Shown in pieces: positions 14,154 through 20,807 of a stretch of DNA of 34,736 nucleotides. Within the stretch, counting starts at the first letter, position 1, and each line of letters opens with the position of its first letter. The notes beneath the pieces were generated by a model. The model was given only the letters and a program-made list of their open reading frames with translations. It was not told the DNA's origin and did no database searches. A program made the position numbers and the translations under genes. This DNA comes from Acidobacterium sp. GTDB taxonomy: Bacteria > Acidobacteriota > Terriglobia > Terriglobales > Acidobacteriaceae. The stretch covers positions 1 to 34,736 of the forward strand of contig DAHUYD010000096.1 in the NCBI GenBank assembly GCA_027315385.1. Reading direction: 5' to 3'.

Positions 14154-15971
14154 TCACTGCACAGAACCGGGCGGCGTTTCCCTGACGGTTTTTATGTGGA
14201 CGCTGTCCTGAACTTCCGGGACGCTGCCGTCGTTGAGGGTGACAGAAGTGGGCGCTTCCTGGAAGATGACCCGGCGGGTGATGGTCCCGTGCGCCGGAAC
14301 TCGCACCTGGACTGTGTCAGACGTATCGGCGCCTTTGATGGTGAGGGGAACCTGGGCCTCGGCATAACCCTTGTTGACGATGTCGACGGCGACCAGATCG
14401 GTGAAGTGCGCTTCGGGCGAGAAGAAGACCCCGGTAATGGAGAGATCGGGCAGCCCATCGTCGTGGTAGACCCAGCTCGAGAAGAACCAGCGGAGATCCT
14501 GTCCGGCGTCGGATTCGAGGAGATGCTCGAAGTAATCCGGCGTCGTATCCTGGGCCGGGTTGTAGGCCTGCAGCGCGCTCTGGAGCGCATCGTCGCCAGC
14601 GATGGAACGGAGCATCCAGAGAACATAGGTGGCTTTGGTGCGGACATATACGGCGCTCTCCGCGTGGAGAAGGTCCTGGCCGTTGGAGACGCCGGGTGAG
14701 GCAGGCTCAGCGAGAGAGAGCGCGGGGCGGCCGGCGTTCATGCTTTCCAGGGCGGCGGTGCGGCTGTCCGCGGAGTCGAGCCAGAGGGTGCCGATGAAGT
14801 TTGCAACCCCCTCGTTGAGCCAGCCGCGAGGGGACCAGAACGCGGCATGCGCGAGTCCGCGGGCGAGGATGGGTGCGAGCCCGGAGGCATCGCTCGATGC
14901 CAGCGGGATGGCGAGAACGTTGCCGGTTTCAGCGGGGGCGTCGCCGGTCTCGGGCAGGTCGAGGATGGTGAGTTTGGGGTGGGGCCTGGTGCCGAGCCAG
15001 CGCTGCACGAGCGGCTGCACGCGGGCCGCGGCGGCGATGTAGTCCTGCGCGTGGTTCTGGCTGCCGGCGGTGGAAAGCACGCGGATGCCGTTCCCGCCGG
15101 ACTGAGTACGTCGCGCCAGGAAGAGCGATGGGGCCTCGAAGCCGAGGCGCGTGGCGGGCAGAGTGCAGGTGATCACGCCGGGATAGGCGTCGGTGGGCAT
15201 CACGAGGGGCTTGCTGAGCGCAACCCAGTGGCCGTTGAGCAGGGCGGCGTTAGGCGGATCGCCGGTGAACTCGTCGGTGACGCGCAGAGCCATGGTGGCG
15301 TCCTGGTCCATCAGCTTTTGGCGGCCGATTTCAGTGAAGAGCTTGTCGCCGTCGCCCAGAGCCGCGGGCAGCGAACTGACGGGATACCAGACGACATCTC
15401 CGAAGCCGCGGAGGCCGGTGAAGCCGGTGGAGATACGATCCCAGTCCGACGCTGCAGCGGTGGCGGCAGGCGCGCCGAGGGCGGTGATGCGGTCCGCCGA
15501 GACGGGGACGATGCCGCCGTAATCGACGGTGAGGGTGATTTCAGCCAGGGGGGCGAGCGGGTGCGGCGGCGTGATGGCGGCCTCGCGCAACTCGCCGGTG
15601 TGGTCGGCGTCGCTGGGCAGAATGGATTGGGTGAAGGGAAGAGCCTTGCCTGCCAGGCCGACGTCTTCAAAGCGGAGCGTGGAGGATAGCTGGAGCGGGA
15701 TGACGGTGAGGGGCGTGGATCCGGCGTTGCGCAGGGTGACGCGCGCGTGAGCCTCGATGGCTTGCTTGCCGGGCTCGAGATGGACGTCGAGATTCCAGGC
15801 GGTAATGTCCACTGCGCTTCGCTGGGCGTTCGTGATCGCCGCGGGCGCAGGCGGAGCGGGCTGTGCGGATTTCGGCTTTCCGGAGAAGAGAACCTGGGGC
15901 TGCCGCACCTGCTGAGCGAAAAGGACTGAGCCGCCGAGTGTGACGGCGGCCATCGAATGCCAAAACTTCAT
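14154..15971 (-). CDS. Secreted M1-peptidase-like protein with a degraded zinc site
   Basis: A 605-residue exported protein (signal peptide about 1-19, cleavage after LFA). The N-terminal half resembles the M1 beta-saddle: AWNLDVHLEPGKQ and IEAHARVTLRNAG. The position of the gluzincin helix reads R371-G-L-A-H375, followed by PRGWLNEGVANF with E387. Compared with HExxH...NEG of M1 enzymes, the first histidine and the catalytic glutamate are missing and the spacing to NEG is about 7 residues shorter. A helical C-terminal region (SAVYVRTKATYVLWMLR, and LRWFFSSWVYHDDGLPDLS) is still M1-like. It is therefore probably not a peptidase. Its ATG (15969-15971) overlaps the rlmB stop (15968-15970), so the two genes are coupled. 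Confidence 0.82.
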   Translation of the reverse strand: MKFWHSMAAVTLGGSVLFAQQVRQPQVLFSGKPKSAQPAPPAPAAITNAQRSAVDITAWNLDVHLEPGKQAIEAHARVTLRNAGSTPLTVIPLQLSSTLRFEDVGLAGKALPFTQSILPSDADHTGELREAAITPPHPLAPLAEITLTVDYGGIVPVSADRITALGAPAATAAASDWDRISTGFTGLRGFGDVVWYPVSSLPAALGDGDKLFTEIGRQKLMDQDATMALRVTDEFTGDPPNAALLNGHWVALSKPLVMPTDAYPGVITCTLPATRLGFEAPSLFLARRTQSGGNGIRVLSTAGSQNHAQDYIAAAARVQPLVQRWLGTRPHPKLTILDLPETGDAPAETGNVLAIPLASSDASGLAPILARGLAHAAFWSPRGWLNEGVANFIGTLWLDSADSRTAALESMNAGRPALSLAEPASPGVSNGQDLLHAESAVYVRTKATYVLWMLRSIAGDDALQSALQAYNPAQDTTPDYFEHLLESDAGQDLRWFFSSWVYHDDGLPDLSITGVFFSPEAHFTDLVAVDIVNKGYAEAQVPLTIKGADTSDTVQVRVPAHGTITRRVIFQEAPTSVTLNDGSVPEVQDSVHIKTVRETPPGSVQ

Positions 15972-16750
15972 GAACCCAGGCCCTTCAGTTGCTTTTTCTC
16001 GGGAATGCTCGCGGGCCGCGGCTCGCGAGCGGCGCGACGCTGGCGAGCCGCCTCAAAGAGGACCACCGCGCCGGCCGCGGAGACGTTGAGCGATGCCACC
16101 TGGCCGGACATGGGGATGCGCAGGAGATGGTCGCAGGTTCGGCGCACAAGATCATGGAGCCCGGCGCCTTCACGTCCAAGGACGATGACGGCGCCGGAGG
16201 TGAAATCGTACTGGTCGTAATCCTGGGCGCCGCGCTCGTCGAGACCCACGAGCCACAGCCCCCTCTCCTTGAGCAGTTCCAGGGCGCGCACCAGGTTGAC
16301 GACTCGCGCTAGGCGCAGATGCTCGGCAGCTCCGGCGGAGGCTTTGACGGCGACCGGGCTGAGCGGCGCGGCGCGGCGCTCGGCGAAAAGCACGCCGTCG
16401 ACTCCGGCGGCTTCGGCGCTGCGCAGGAGCGCGCCCAGGTTCTGGGGGTCTTCGATGCCGTCGAGGGCGAGGACGAGGCGCGGCTCCGGACCCTTCAGCA
16501 GGTCTTCGGCATCGAGGAAATCGCGTTCCCGAACCACAGCCACCACGCCCTGGTGGGCCGGTGTGCGGGCCAGGCGGGTGAGCGCCTCGCGCGGCTCGGT
16601 GCGGAGCTTTACGCCCGCTGCCCGGCACAGGGCCGCCACCTGGGCCAGCCGCTCGTCGTGCCGTTCCCGCGCCACACAGACGTGGTCGAAGTGGCGCGAG
16701 CCGGAGCGCAGAGCTTCCTCCACCGGGTGGAGGCCGTAGAGAATTACCAT
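15968..16750 (-). CDS. rlmB: 23S rRNA (guanosine-2'-O-)-methyltransferase RlmB / TrmH family
   Basis: SPOUT-fold methyltransferase using S-adenosylmethionine, by family expected to methylate the ribose of a 23S rRNA guanosine. The 260-residue product has the RNA substrate-binding N-terminal domain (ILYGLHPVEEALRSG, 3-17, and HQGVVAVV, 66-73) and the three SPOUT motifs: LALDGIEDPQNLGALLRSAE (94-113), VLGREGAGL (190-198) and IPMSGQVASLNVSAAGAV (212-229), which forms the trefoil knot. Start ATG 16750 fits the family N-terminus; the frame is open far upstream but that part overlaps the opposite-strand sigma factor gene. The C-terminus is basic. It is transcribed divergently from the sigma factor gene and overlaps the M1-like gene. 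Confidence 0.94.
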   Translation of the reverse strand: MVILYGLHPVEEALRSGSRHFDHVCVARERHDERLAQVAALCRAAGVKLRTEPREALTRLARTPAHQGVVAVVRERDFLDAEDLLKGPEPRLVLALDGIEDPQNLGALLRSAEAAGVDGVLFAERRAAPLSPVAVKASAGAAEHLRLARVVNLVRALELLKERGLWLVGLDERGAQDYDQYDFTSGAVIVLGREGAGLHDLVRRTCDHLLRIPMSGQVASLNVSAAGAVVLFEAARQRRAAREPRPASIPEKKQLKGLGS

Positions 16751-16931
16751 CGTCACCAGTGTATCGTCGGCTCCAGGGCCGATCCTGAGATAATGAGTTA
16801 ACTCCATGTTGCAGGGGATCGACTCTCCGGCCAGGGGCCGGGGCAGTTTTTGGCGGTGCGGAGGCGGTATCCGGGTGGACTTCGCGGGAAAAGTGGAAAA
16901 ACTGATTGCGGGGAGCGTCTTAGGGCTGGGT

Positions 16932-16951
16932 TCACCCGTCTGTGTGGGTGA
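16932..16951 (+). promoter_or_regulatory. Inverted repeat covering the ribosome site of the sigma factor gene
   Basis: TCACCC (16932-16937) and GGGTGA (16946-16951) can pair around an 8-base loop; the second arm is the only Shine-Dalgarno-like sequence before the ATG at 16953. This could limit translation of the sigma factor. Inference from sequence only. Confidence 0.35.
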
Positions 16952-16952
16952 C

Positions 16953-17573
16953 ATGAGCGCGGCGGCACTGCAGTTGGCGGAGCAAATTCGGCAGGAAAAC
17001 GTTCTTGTGGCGGAGGGCCTGAAGCGCCACGACGCGGGGCTCATCGACGAGCTGATCCTGCAATATCAGCATCGGCTGCTGCGCTACCTGCTGTATCTGA
17101 CCGGGAACCGGGAACTGGCCGAGGATCTTTTCCAGGAAACGTGGATGCGCGTGCTGTTGCGCGGCTCGCAGTTCAACGGCAACTCGCGTTTCGATACCTG
17201 GCTGTTTACGATCGCGCGCAACCTGGTGATCGATCTGCGGCGGCGGCCGATGGCCAGCCTGGAAGAGATGTTCGAGAAGAGCGAGGACGACCGGCCCTTC
17301 GAGATTCCCAGCCAGGAAAAGACCCCGTTCGATCATCTGGCCACACTGGAGCACGGCACGCTGGTGACTGAGGCGCTTTTAACGCTGGAGCCGTTGCAGC
17401 GCGAGGTGCTCACGCTGCGCTTCCACGAGGATATGTCGCTCGAAGAGATCGCGCGCCTCACGCGCGCTCCGCTGTCCACCGTGAAGTCGCGACTCTATCG
17501 CGGGCTGGCCGCGCTGAAGCCCCATGTGGCGGCGGCGCGCGCCCGGAGCGGCGGCGAACAGGAGGCGCGATGA
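16953..17573 (+). CDS. ECF-type RNA polymerase sigma factor
   Basis: A 206-residue group 4 sigma factor. Region 2 spans about 33-99 (YQHRLLRYLLYLTGNRELAE then DLFQETWMRV, and FDTWLFTIARNLVIDLRRR). Region 4 spans about 140-190, with a helix-turn-helix (MSLEEIARLTRAPLSTVKSR). The linker holds many acidic residues. Start ATG 16953 gives a normal ECF length; the frame is open upstream to 16806, with GTG 16875 as an alternative. Its stop overlaps the ATG of a small membrane protein gene (ATGA at 17570), the place where anti-sigma factors usually sit. Regulon and trigger are unknown. Confidence 0.93.
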   Translation: MSAAALQLAEQIRQENVLVAEGLKRHDAGLIDELILQYQHRLLRYLLYLTGNRELAEDLFQETWMRVLLRGSQFNGNSRFDTWLFTIARNLVIDLRRRPMASLEEMFEKSEDDRPFEIPSQEKTPFDHLATLEHGTLVTEALLTLEPLQREVLTLRFHEDMSLEEIARLTRAPLSTVKSRLYRGLAALKPHVAAARARSGGEQEAR

Positions 17574-17911
17574 ACAGCGATTTCGCGCGCAGCCGGGCCC
17601 ACGGCCATCCCATGCCGGAAGTGGTGCTGCGCACGCGCCGCTCTGTGATGGAGGCCGCGCACCAGATGCGGGTGCAGCGGCAGCAGCGGCGCAAGCAGAT
17701 GGGATATATCCTGCTGGCTCTGGGCACGCTGGTGGTGCTGGCCGCGCCCGCGCTGTGGAGCGCCCTGACCGATCTGGCCGCCGGCGAGGCATTTACCGAC
17801 ATGCCGGTGATGCTGCTGACGCTCTCGCTGGTGCTGCTGTCGGCGATGTTCGCGGTGCTGCTGGTGAGCTGGCGGGGGCGGCAGGATCGCGCGAATGAGG
17901 AGCAGCGGTAA
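17570..17911 (+). CDS. Small two-helix membrane protein coupled to the ECF sigma factor
   Basis: A 113-residue protein: a basic N-terminal part (1-44, with VVLRTRRSVMEAAHQMRVQR), two hydrophobic helices (about 45-62 and 79-101), and a short charged tail. No zinc-binding HxxxCxxC of the classical anti-sigma domain is present. Overlap of its ATG with the sigma factor stop suggests co-translation and possibly control of the sigma factor, with the basic cytosolic segment as the only candidate contact surface. That is a guess from position; I know no named family for it. Confidence 0.75.
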   Translation: MNSDFARSRAHGHPMPEVVLRTRRSVMEAAHQMRVQRQQRRKQMGYILLALGTLVVLAAPALWSALTDLAAGEAFTDMPVMLLTLSLVLLSAMFAVLLVSWRGRQDRANEEQR

Positions 17912-17938
17912 GGGCCGGCAGGCGAACCTTTGGCAGTC

Positions 17939-18490
17939 ATGAAATCCGAAAACCCACAACGTCCCAGCGCGAACACCGACGGCTTTGCCGGCGAGCTGCG
18001 CTTGATCCCCGGGTGGTCGATCGCGGGGGCGGTTGCCGTGTTCACGCTGATGCAGTACCTGATGTGGATTGTGGTGCCCGCGCATCGGCATCATCCGCCC
18101 AATCTGCCCTTCTGGTTCCGCGCGTACTTCAACATCACGCTGGCCGCGCTCGCCGCGCTGTACGTGCTGATGGTGGGCTATGTGAGCCGCGATTCTCCGC
18201 GGCGCGGGATGAGCACCACGCTGTGGACGGTGGTTTGCCTGGTAATTCCGAGCGGGATCGGCGCGGTGCTGTACTTCCTGCTCCGGCAGCCGGTGCTTTC
18301 GCTGTGCCCGGTGTGCAGCGCGCGCGTCGAGAGCGAGTACCATTTCTGTCCGCAATGCGCCTACCAGGTGGCGCCCTGCTGCGGCAATTGCCATCGCACG
18401 GCGCGGGTCACGGACCTTTATTGCGTCCACTGCGGACATGAGCTGGCGGCGGATCACCCTCCCAAACGGCTGCACGCTTTCACCGAATGA
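17939..18490 (+). CDS. Membrane protein with three helices and a double zinc ribbon
   Basis: A 183-residue protein. Three hydrophobic helices lie at about 26-47, 62-82 and 94-115; the third (LWTVVCLVIPSGIGAVLYFL) resembles the paired helices of PLDc_N-type domains. The C-terminal 65 residues form two zinc ribbons: CPVC (123-126) with CPQC (137-140), and CCGNC (147-151) with CVHC (162-165). ATG 17939 is preferred to TTG 17930. It lies 27 bases after the two-helix protein and likely shares the sigma factor operon. The topology places the zinc ribbons on one face of the inner membrane, probably cytosolic. Function unknown. Confidence 0.78.
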   Translation: MKSENPQRPSANTDGFAGELRLIPGWSIAGAVAVFTLMQYLMWIVVPAHRHHPPNLPFWFRAYFNITLAALAALYVLMVGYVSRDSPRRGMSTTLWTVVCLVIPSGIGAVLYFLLRQPVLSLCPVCSARVESEYHFCPQCAYQVAPCCGNCHRTARVTDLYCVHCGHELAADHPPKRLHAFTE

Positions 18491-18523
18491 GCGCGCTTTC
18501 AGCGCGTTCGCCGAAATAGAAAG

Positions 18524-18551
18524 GGCGCGCAACTCCCAACGGGTGCGCGCC
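18524..18551. terminator. Candidate bidirectional terminator hairpin
   Basis: GGCGCGCA (18524-18531) and TGCGCGCC (18544-18551) pair around a 12-base loop between convergent genes. No clear T-tract follows, so efficiency is uncertain. A smaller GCGCGCTTTCAGCGCG hairpin lies just upstream. Confidence 0.4.
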
Positions 18552-18568
18552 TGGGCGCAAGCTCGGCG

Positions 18569-18928
18569 TTACCGCGAATTCCAGACGGCGTAGACCAGCA
18601 GGGCGAGAACCGTGAACAGCACATTGCCCCAGAAGAACATCAACATCATCATGTTCACGGTTTCGCGGAGCACCGGATCGTCAATTGCTCGCGGGGCGGC
18701 GCCCTTCCAGGCGGCGCGGAGCCGCCGGACCGGCAGGAGAACGAACCCAATACCTACCACAATGGCCAGCGAGCCCCACATGTGCAGCGCCGGAGTCGCT
18801 CGAACCATCCGGATCAGGGCGATGAACGCGGGGACGGTAAACAATAGGGAGATCACGGCGCTGCTTACGAATGTCGTCACAGCGTCGCGGCCGCGCTTCC
18901 ACGTGAAACCGACTCGCATTGGTGTCAA
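18569..18928 (-). CDS. Small membrane protein, three helices
   Basis: A 119-residue protein with hydrophobic segments at about 18-41, 50-67 and 90-115 (NMMMLMFFWGNVLFTVLALL). A basic stretch (68-79) separates the second and third. The TTG at 18928 is taken as the start because GAGAGGGG lies 6 bases before it; ATG at 18919 is the alternative and would shorten the protein by three residues. No family recognised. It converges with the zinc-ribbon gene and lies 23 bases downstream of the secreted protein gene on the same strand. Confidence 0.7.
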   Translation of the reverse strand: MTPMRVGFTWKRGRDAVTTFVSSAVISLLFTVPAFIALIRMVRATPALHMWGSLAIVVGIGFVLLPVRRLRAAWKGAAPRAIDDPVLRETVNMMMLMFFWGNVLFTVLALLVYAVWNSR

Positions 18929-18951
18929 TTCATCCCCTCTCTACCGGCGTA

Positions 18952-19638
18952 TTAGCATGTAACCCCGGCTATGCCCTCAAGCAGCCCTGCAATGGCAACC
19001 ATATCGCTGAAGCGGAGTTCCCCGGCCCCCAAATAGATGAGCACGGGATTTTCCGTGGCGACGCCGATGCCGAAGGCCAGCACCCCCAGCATGGTGGCAC
19101 CGATCAGCCACCCCGTCTCGCAGGCATTGGCCTCTTTCATCTGTGGTTCCCCAGCCCGGAGGCCGCGCGCCGCGATGGCTTTGATCGGCCCGCCGGTAAC
19201 GGCAATCTGGGAGAGACCATTGAGGTTGGTTGCTACCTGCGCAAGGGTCGTCGCGGTATTTTGAGAGACGAGATTCTGGGCCATCTGAGCTGTCGTCGGC
19301 TGGGAGAGAACCAAGGAGATGTCGTTGAGCGTGATGGTCGGGACGAAGGGCTGCGTCATGGCCAGGATTCTTGACGGATCGATAGAAGTCGGGTCAGTCG
19401 CCAGGAGATATGAGGAGTTTGCCGCAATCCAGGAGTCAACCACTGCGTTGATCCCCACCCGGGTGAGCTCAGCGCTGAGCATCGACATAGTAGTTGAGGC
19501 CGAGGCGAAATCACTGGCGGTTGCGCCGGCACCATGAGCGTCAGCTGAAAGGGTCTGCATTGAAGCGAGCCAACCTTCGACTACTGTGGAGTTGGGCAGG
19601 TGGGCGGGGGGGTGGGTTGCGAGGTCCGCAGGTTCCAC
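18952..19638 (-). CDS. Hypothetical exported protein, probably missing its signal peptide through a frameshift
   Basis: The open frame from GTG 19638 gives 228 residues of unknown family: a polar, alanine- and threonine-rich body (about 15-165) and a hydrophobic C-terminal region (about 175-226, WLIGATMLGVLAFGIGVA and MVAIAGLLEGIAGV). No ribosome site precedes this GTG. Its frame runs upstream only to a TGA at about 19684. A well-formed gene start (GGAGG, then ATG at 19748) lies in another frame and encodes a signal-like peptide ending GAVAGIALAE. Adding one base near 19680 would join the two. The gene is thus either frameshifted or carries a sequencing error; the 5' piece is listed separately. 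Confidence 0.6.
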   Translation of the reverse strand: MEPADLATHPPAHLPNSTVVEGWLASMQTLSADAHGAGATASDFASASTTMSMLSAELTRVGINAVVDSWIAANSSYLLATDPTSIDPSRILAMTQPFVPTITLNDISLVLSQPTTAQMAQNLVSQNTATTLAQVATNLNGLSQIAVTGGPIKAIAARGLRAGEPQMKEANACETGWLIGATMLGVLAFGIGVATENPVLIYLGAGELRFSDMVAIAGLLEGIAGVTC

Positions 19639-19667
19639 CGGGGCAGGTGGGATTTTGAGCGAGTAGT

Positions 19668-19748
19668 TTAAGGTGGAAGCTCAGCCAGAGCGATCCCGGC
19701 AACCGCCCCCGGAACGGAATGGAGTAGGGCCCTGCGATTGAGCAACAT
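19668..19748 (-). pseudogene. 5' fragment (signal peptide) of the frameshifted exported protein
   Basis: GGAGGACCCCC then ATG (19748) opens 26 codons: NRRALLHSVPGAVAGIALAE with a twin-arginine-like or Sec n-region and a hydrophobic core, ending at TAA (19668-19670). The frame offset to the downstream body corresponds to one missing base. With a G restored near 19680 the join reads ALAEAST then LNYSLKIPPAP, a natural cleavage region and mature start. Confidence 0.55.
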
Positions 19749-19959
19749 GGGGGTCCTCCAACGATAAGGTGAACTACTGATGCAGACGACGTTAGCGGGA
19801 AACCCGCGCTTTAGGTGCACAGGAGTAGACCCTCTTTAGTCACCTTTTAGTAATTCACTGCTCCGCTACCTTGGCCCAGAGGGTCTGTGCGGAATCGGCT
19901 GCGCCGCGGTCGGTGTCGGCAGGGTTCCGCTTCCAGTTCCGGCGGTTGTGCCGCTTTCA

Positions 19960-19989
19960 TTGACCCTTCCGTTCCGCTCTTCTTATATT
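19960..19989 (+). promoter_or_regulatory. Candidate sigma70-type promoter for the LytTR regulator
   Basis: TTGACC (19960-19965), an 18-base spacer, and TATATT (19984-19989). The predicted start point is near 19996, only about 7 bases before the ATG at 20003, so the mRNA would be nearly leaderless. Confidence 0.6.
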
Positions 19990-20002
19990 CTTAGGTTGCC
20001 GT

Positions 20003-20803
20003 ATGCCCATGACTGCGCTGATTGTCGACGATGAGGAGCTGAGCCGCGAAGAGCTGAAATACCTGCTCGACAGCGGGGACGTCGAGATTGTCGGCGAAGG
20101 CACCAACGGCGTGGAAGCCGTGGACCTGATCCGCACCCATCATCCCGACATCGTTTTTCTGGATGTGCAGATGCCGGGGCTGGATGGCTTTGCCGTGCTG
20201 AAGAAGCTGCTGGAACTGGGCGAGGGCGACCGGCTGCCGCAGATCATCTTCGCGACCGCCTACGACCAGTACGCGGTGCGCGCGTTCGATGTCAACGCCA
20301 TCGATTATCTGCTGAAGCCCTTCGACCGCGACCGGGTGATGCAGGCGGTGGAACGCGCGCGGTTGCGGCTGCAGGAGGTGAACGGCGAGCCTGCTCCGGC
20401 GCCGGGAGATTTGCGCGTGGAGACGCTGCTGAAGCTGATCGAGCAGCATCAGGCGCCGCGGCCGCACAGCGGCAAGATCGTGGTGCAGGCAGGCAGCCGT
20501 CTGCTGCTCATCGACCAGAAGGACATCTGCTTTGCATCGATCGAGGAGGGGATTATCTCCGTGGTCACGCCGGCGCTGGAGGGGCAGTCGAAGTGCCGCA
20601 CGCTGGAGGAACTGATCGATCTGCTCGATCCGAAAGTCTTCTGGCGGGCGCACCGGTCGTATCTGGTGAACATCAACCACATCCGCGAAGTGGTGCCGTG
20701 GTTCAAGAGCACGTACCAGCTGCGTATGGACGACAAGAAGCAGACGGAGATTCCGGTGAGCCGGGCGCAGACGAAACGGCTGAGGGAGCTGTTCAATCTA
20801 TAG
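20003..20803 (+). CDS. LytTR-family response regulator
   Basis: A 266-residue two-component regulator. The receiver domain (about 4-120) has the acidic pocket D9/D10, phospho-acceptor D54 (VFLDVQMPGLDG), the T/A position in FATAYD and K105 (DYLLKPFD). A linker follows, then the LytTR DNA-binding domain (about 157-264: a strand with GSRLLLIDQKDICFA, then VFWRAHRSYLVNINHIREV). LytTR proteins bind pairs of direct repeats through beta strands. No histidine kinase gene is adjacent. Start ATG 20003 is preceded only by TTAGG; ATG 20009 is an alternative. Its stop lies 4 bases before the M48 protease gene, suggesting one transcript. Confidence 0.94.
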   Translation: MPMTALIVDDEELSREELKYLLDSGDVEIVGEGTNGVEAVDLIRTHHPDIVFLDVQMPGLDGFAVLKKLLELGEGDRLPQIIFATAYDQYAVRAFDVNAIDYLLKPFDRDRVMQAVERARLRLQEVNGEPAPAPGDLRVETLLKLIEQHQAPRPHSGKIVVQAGSRLLLIDQKDICFASIEEGIISVVTPALEGQSKCRTLEELIDLLDPKVFWRAHRSYLVNINHIREVVPWFKSTYQLRMDDKKQTEIPVSRAQTKRLRELFNL

Positions 20804-20807
20804 AGCG

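Noticed and set aside
16827..16851. Hairpin CCGGCC/GGCCGG followed by TTTTT
   Set aside because: It resembles a terminator but lies at the 5' side of both divergent genes (rlmB and the sigma factor); the T run is 5 bases away from the stem.
16751..17044. N-terminal extension of RlmB
   Set aside because: The added 98 residues overlap the opposite-strand sigma factor gene and are low complexity; the family N-terminus begins at 16750.
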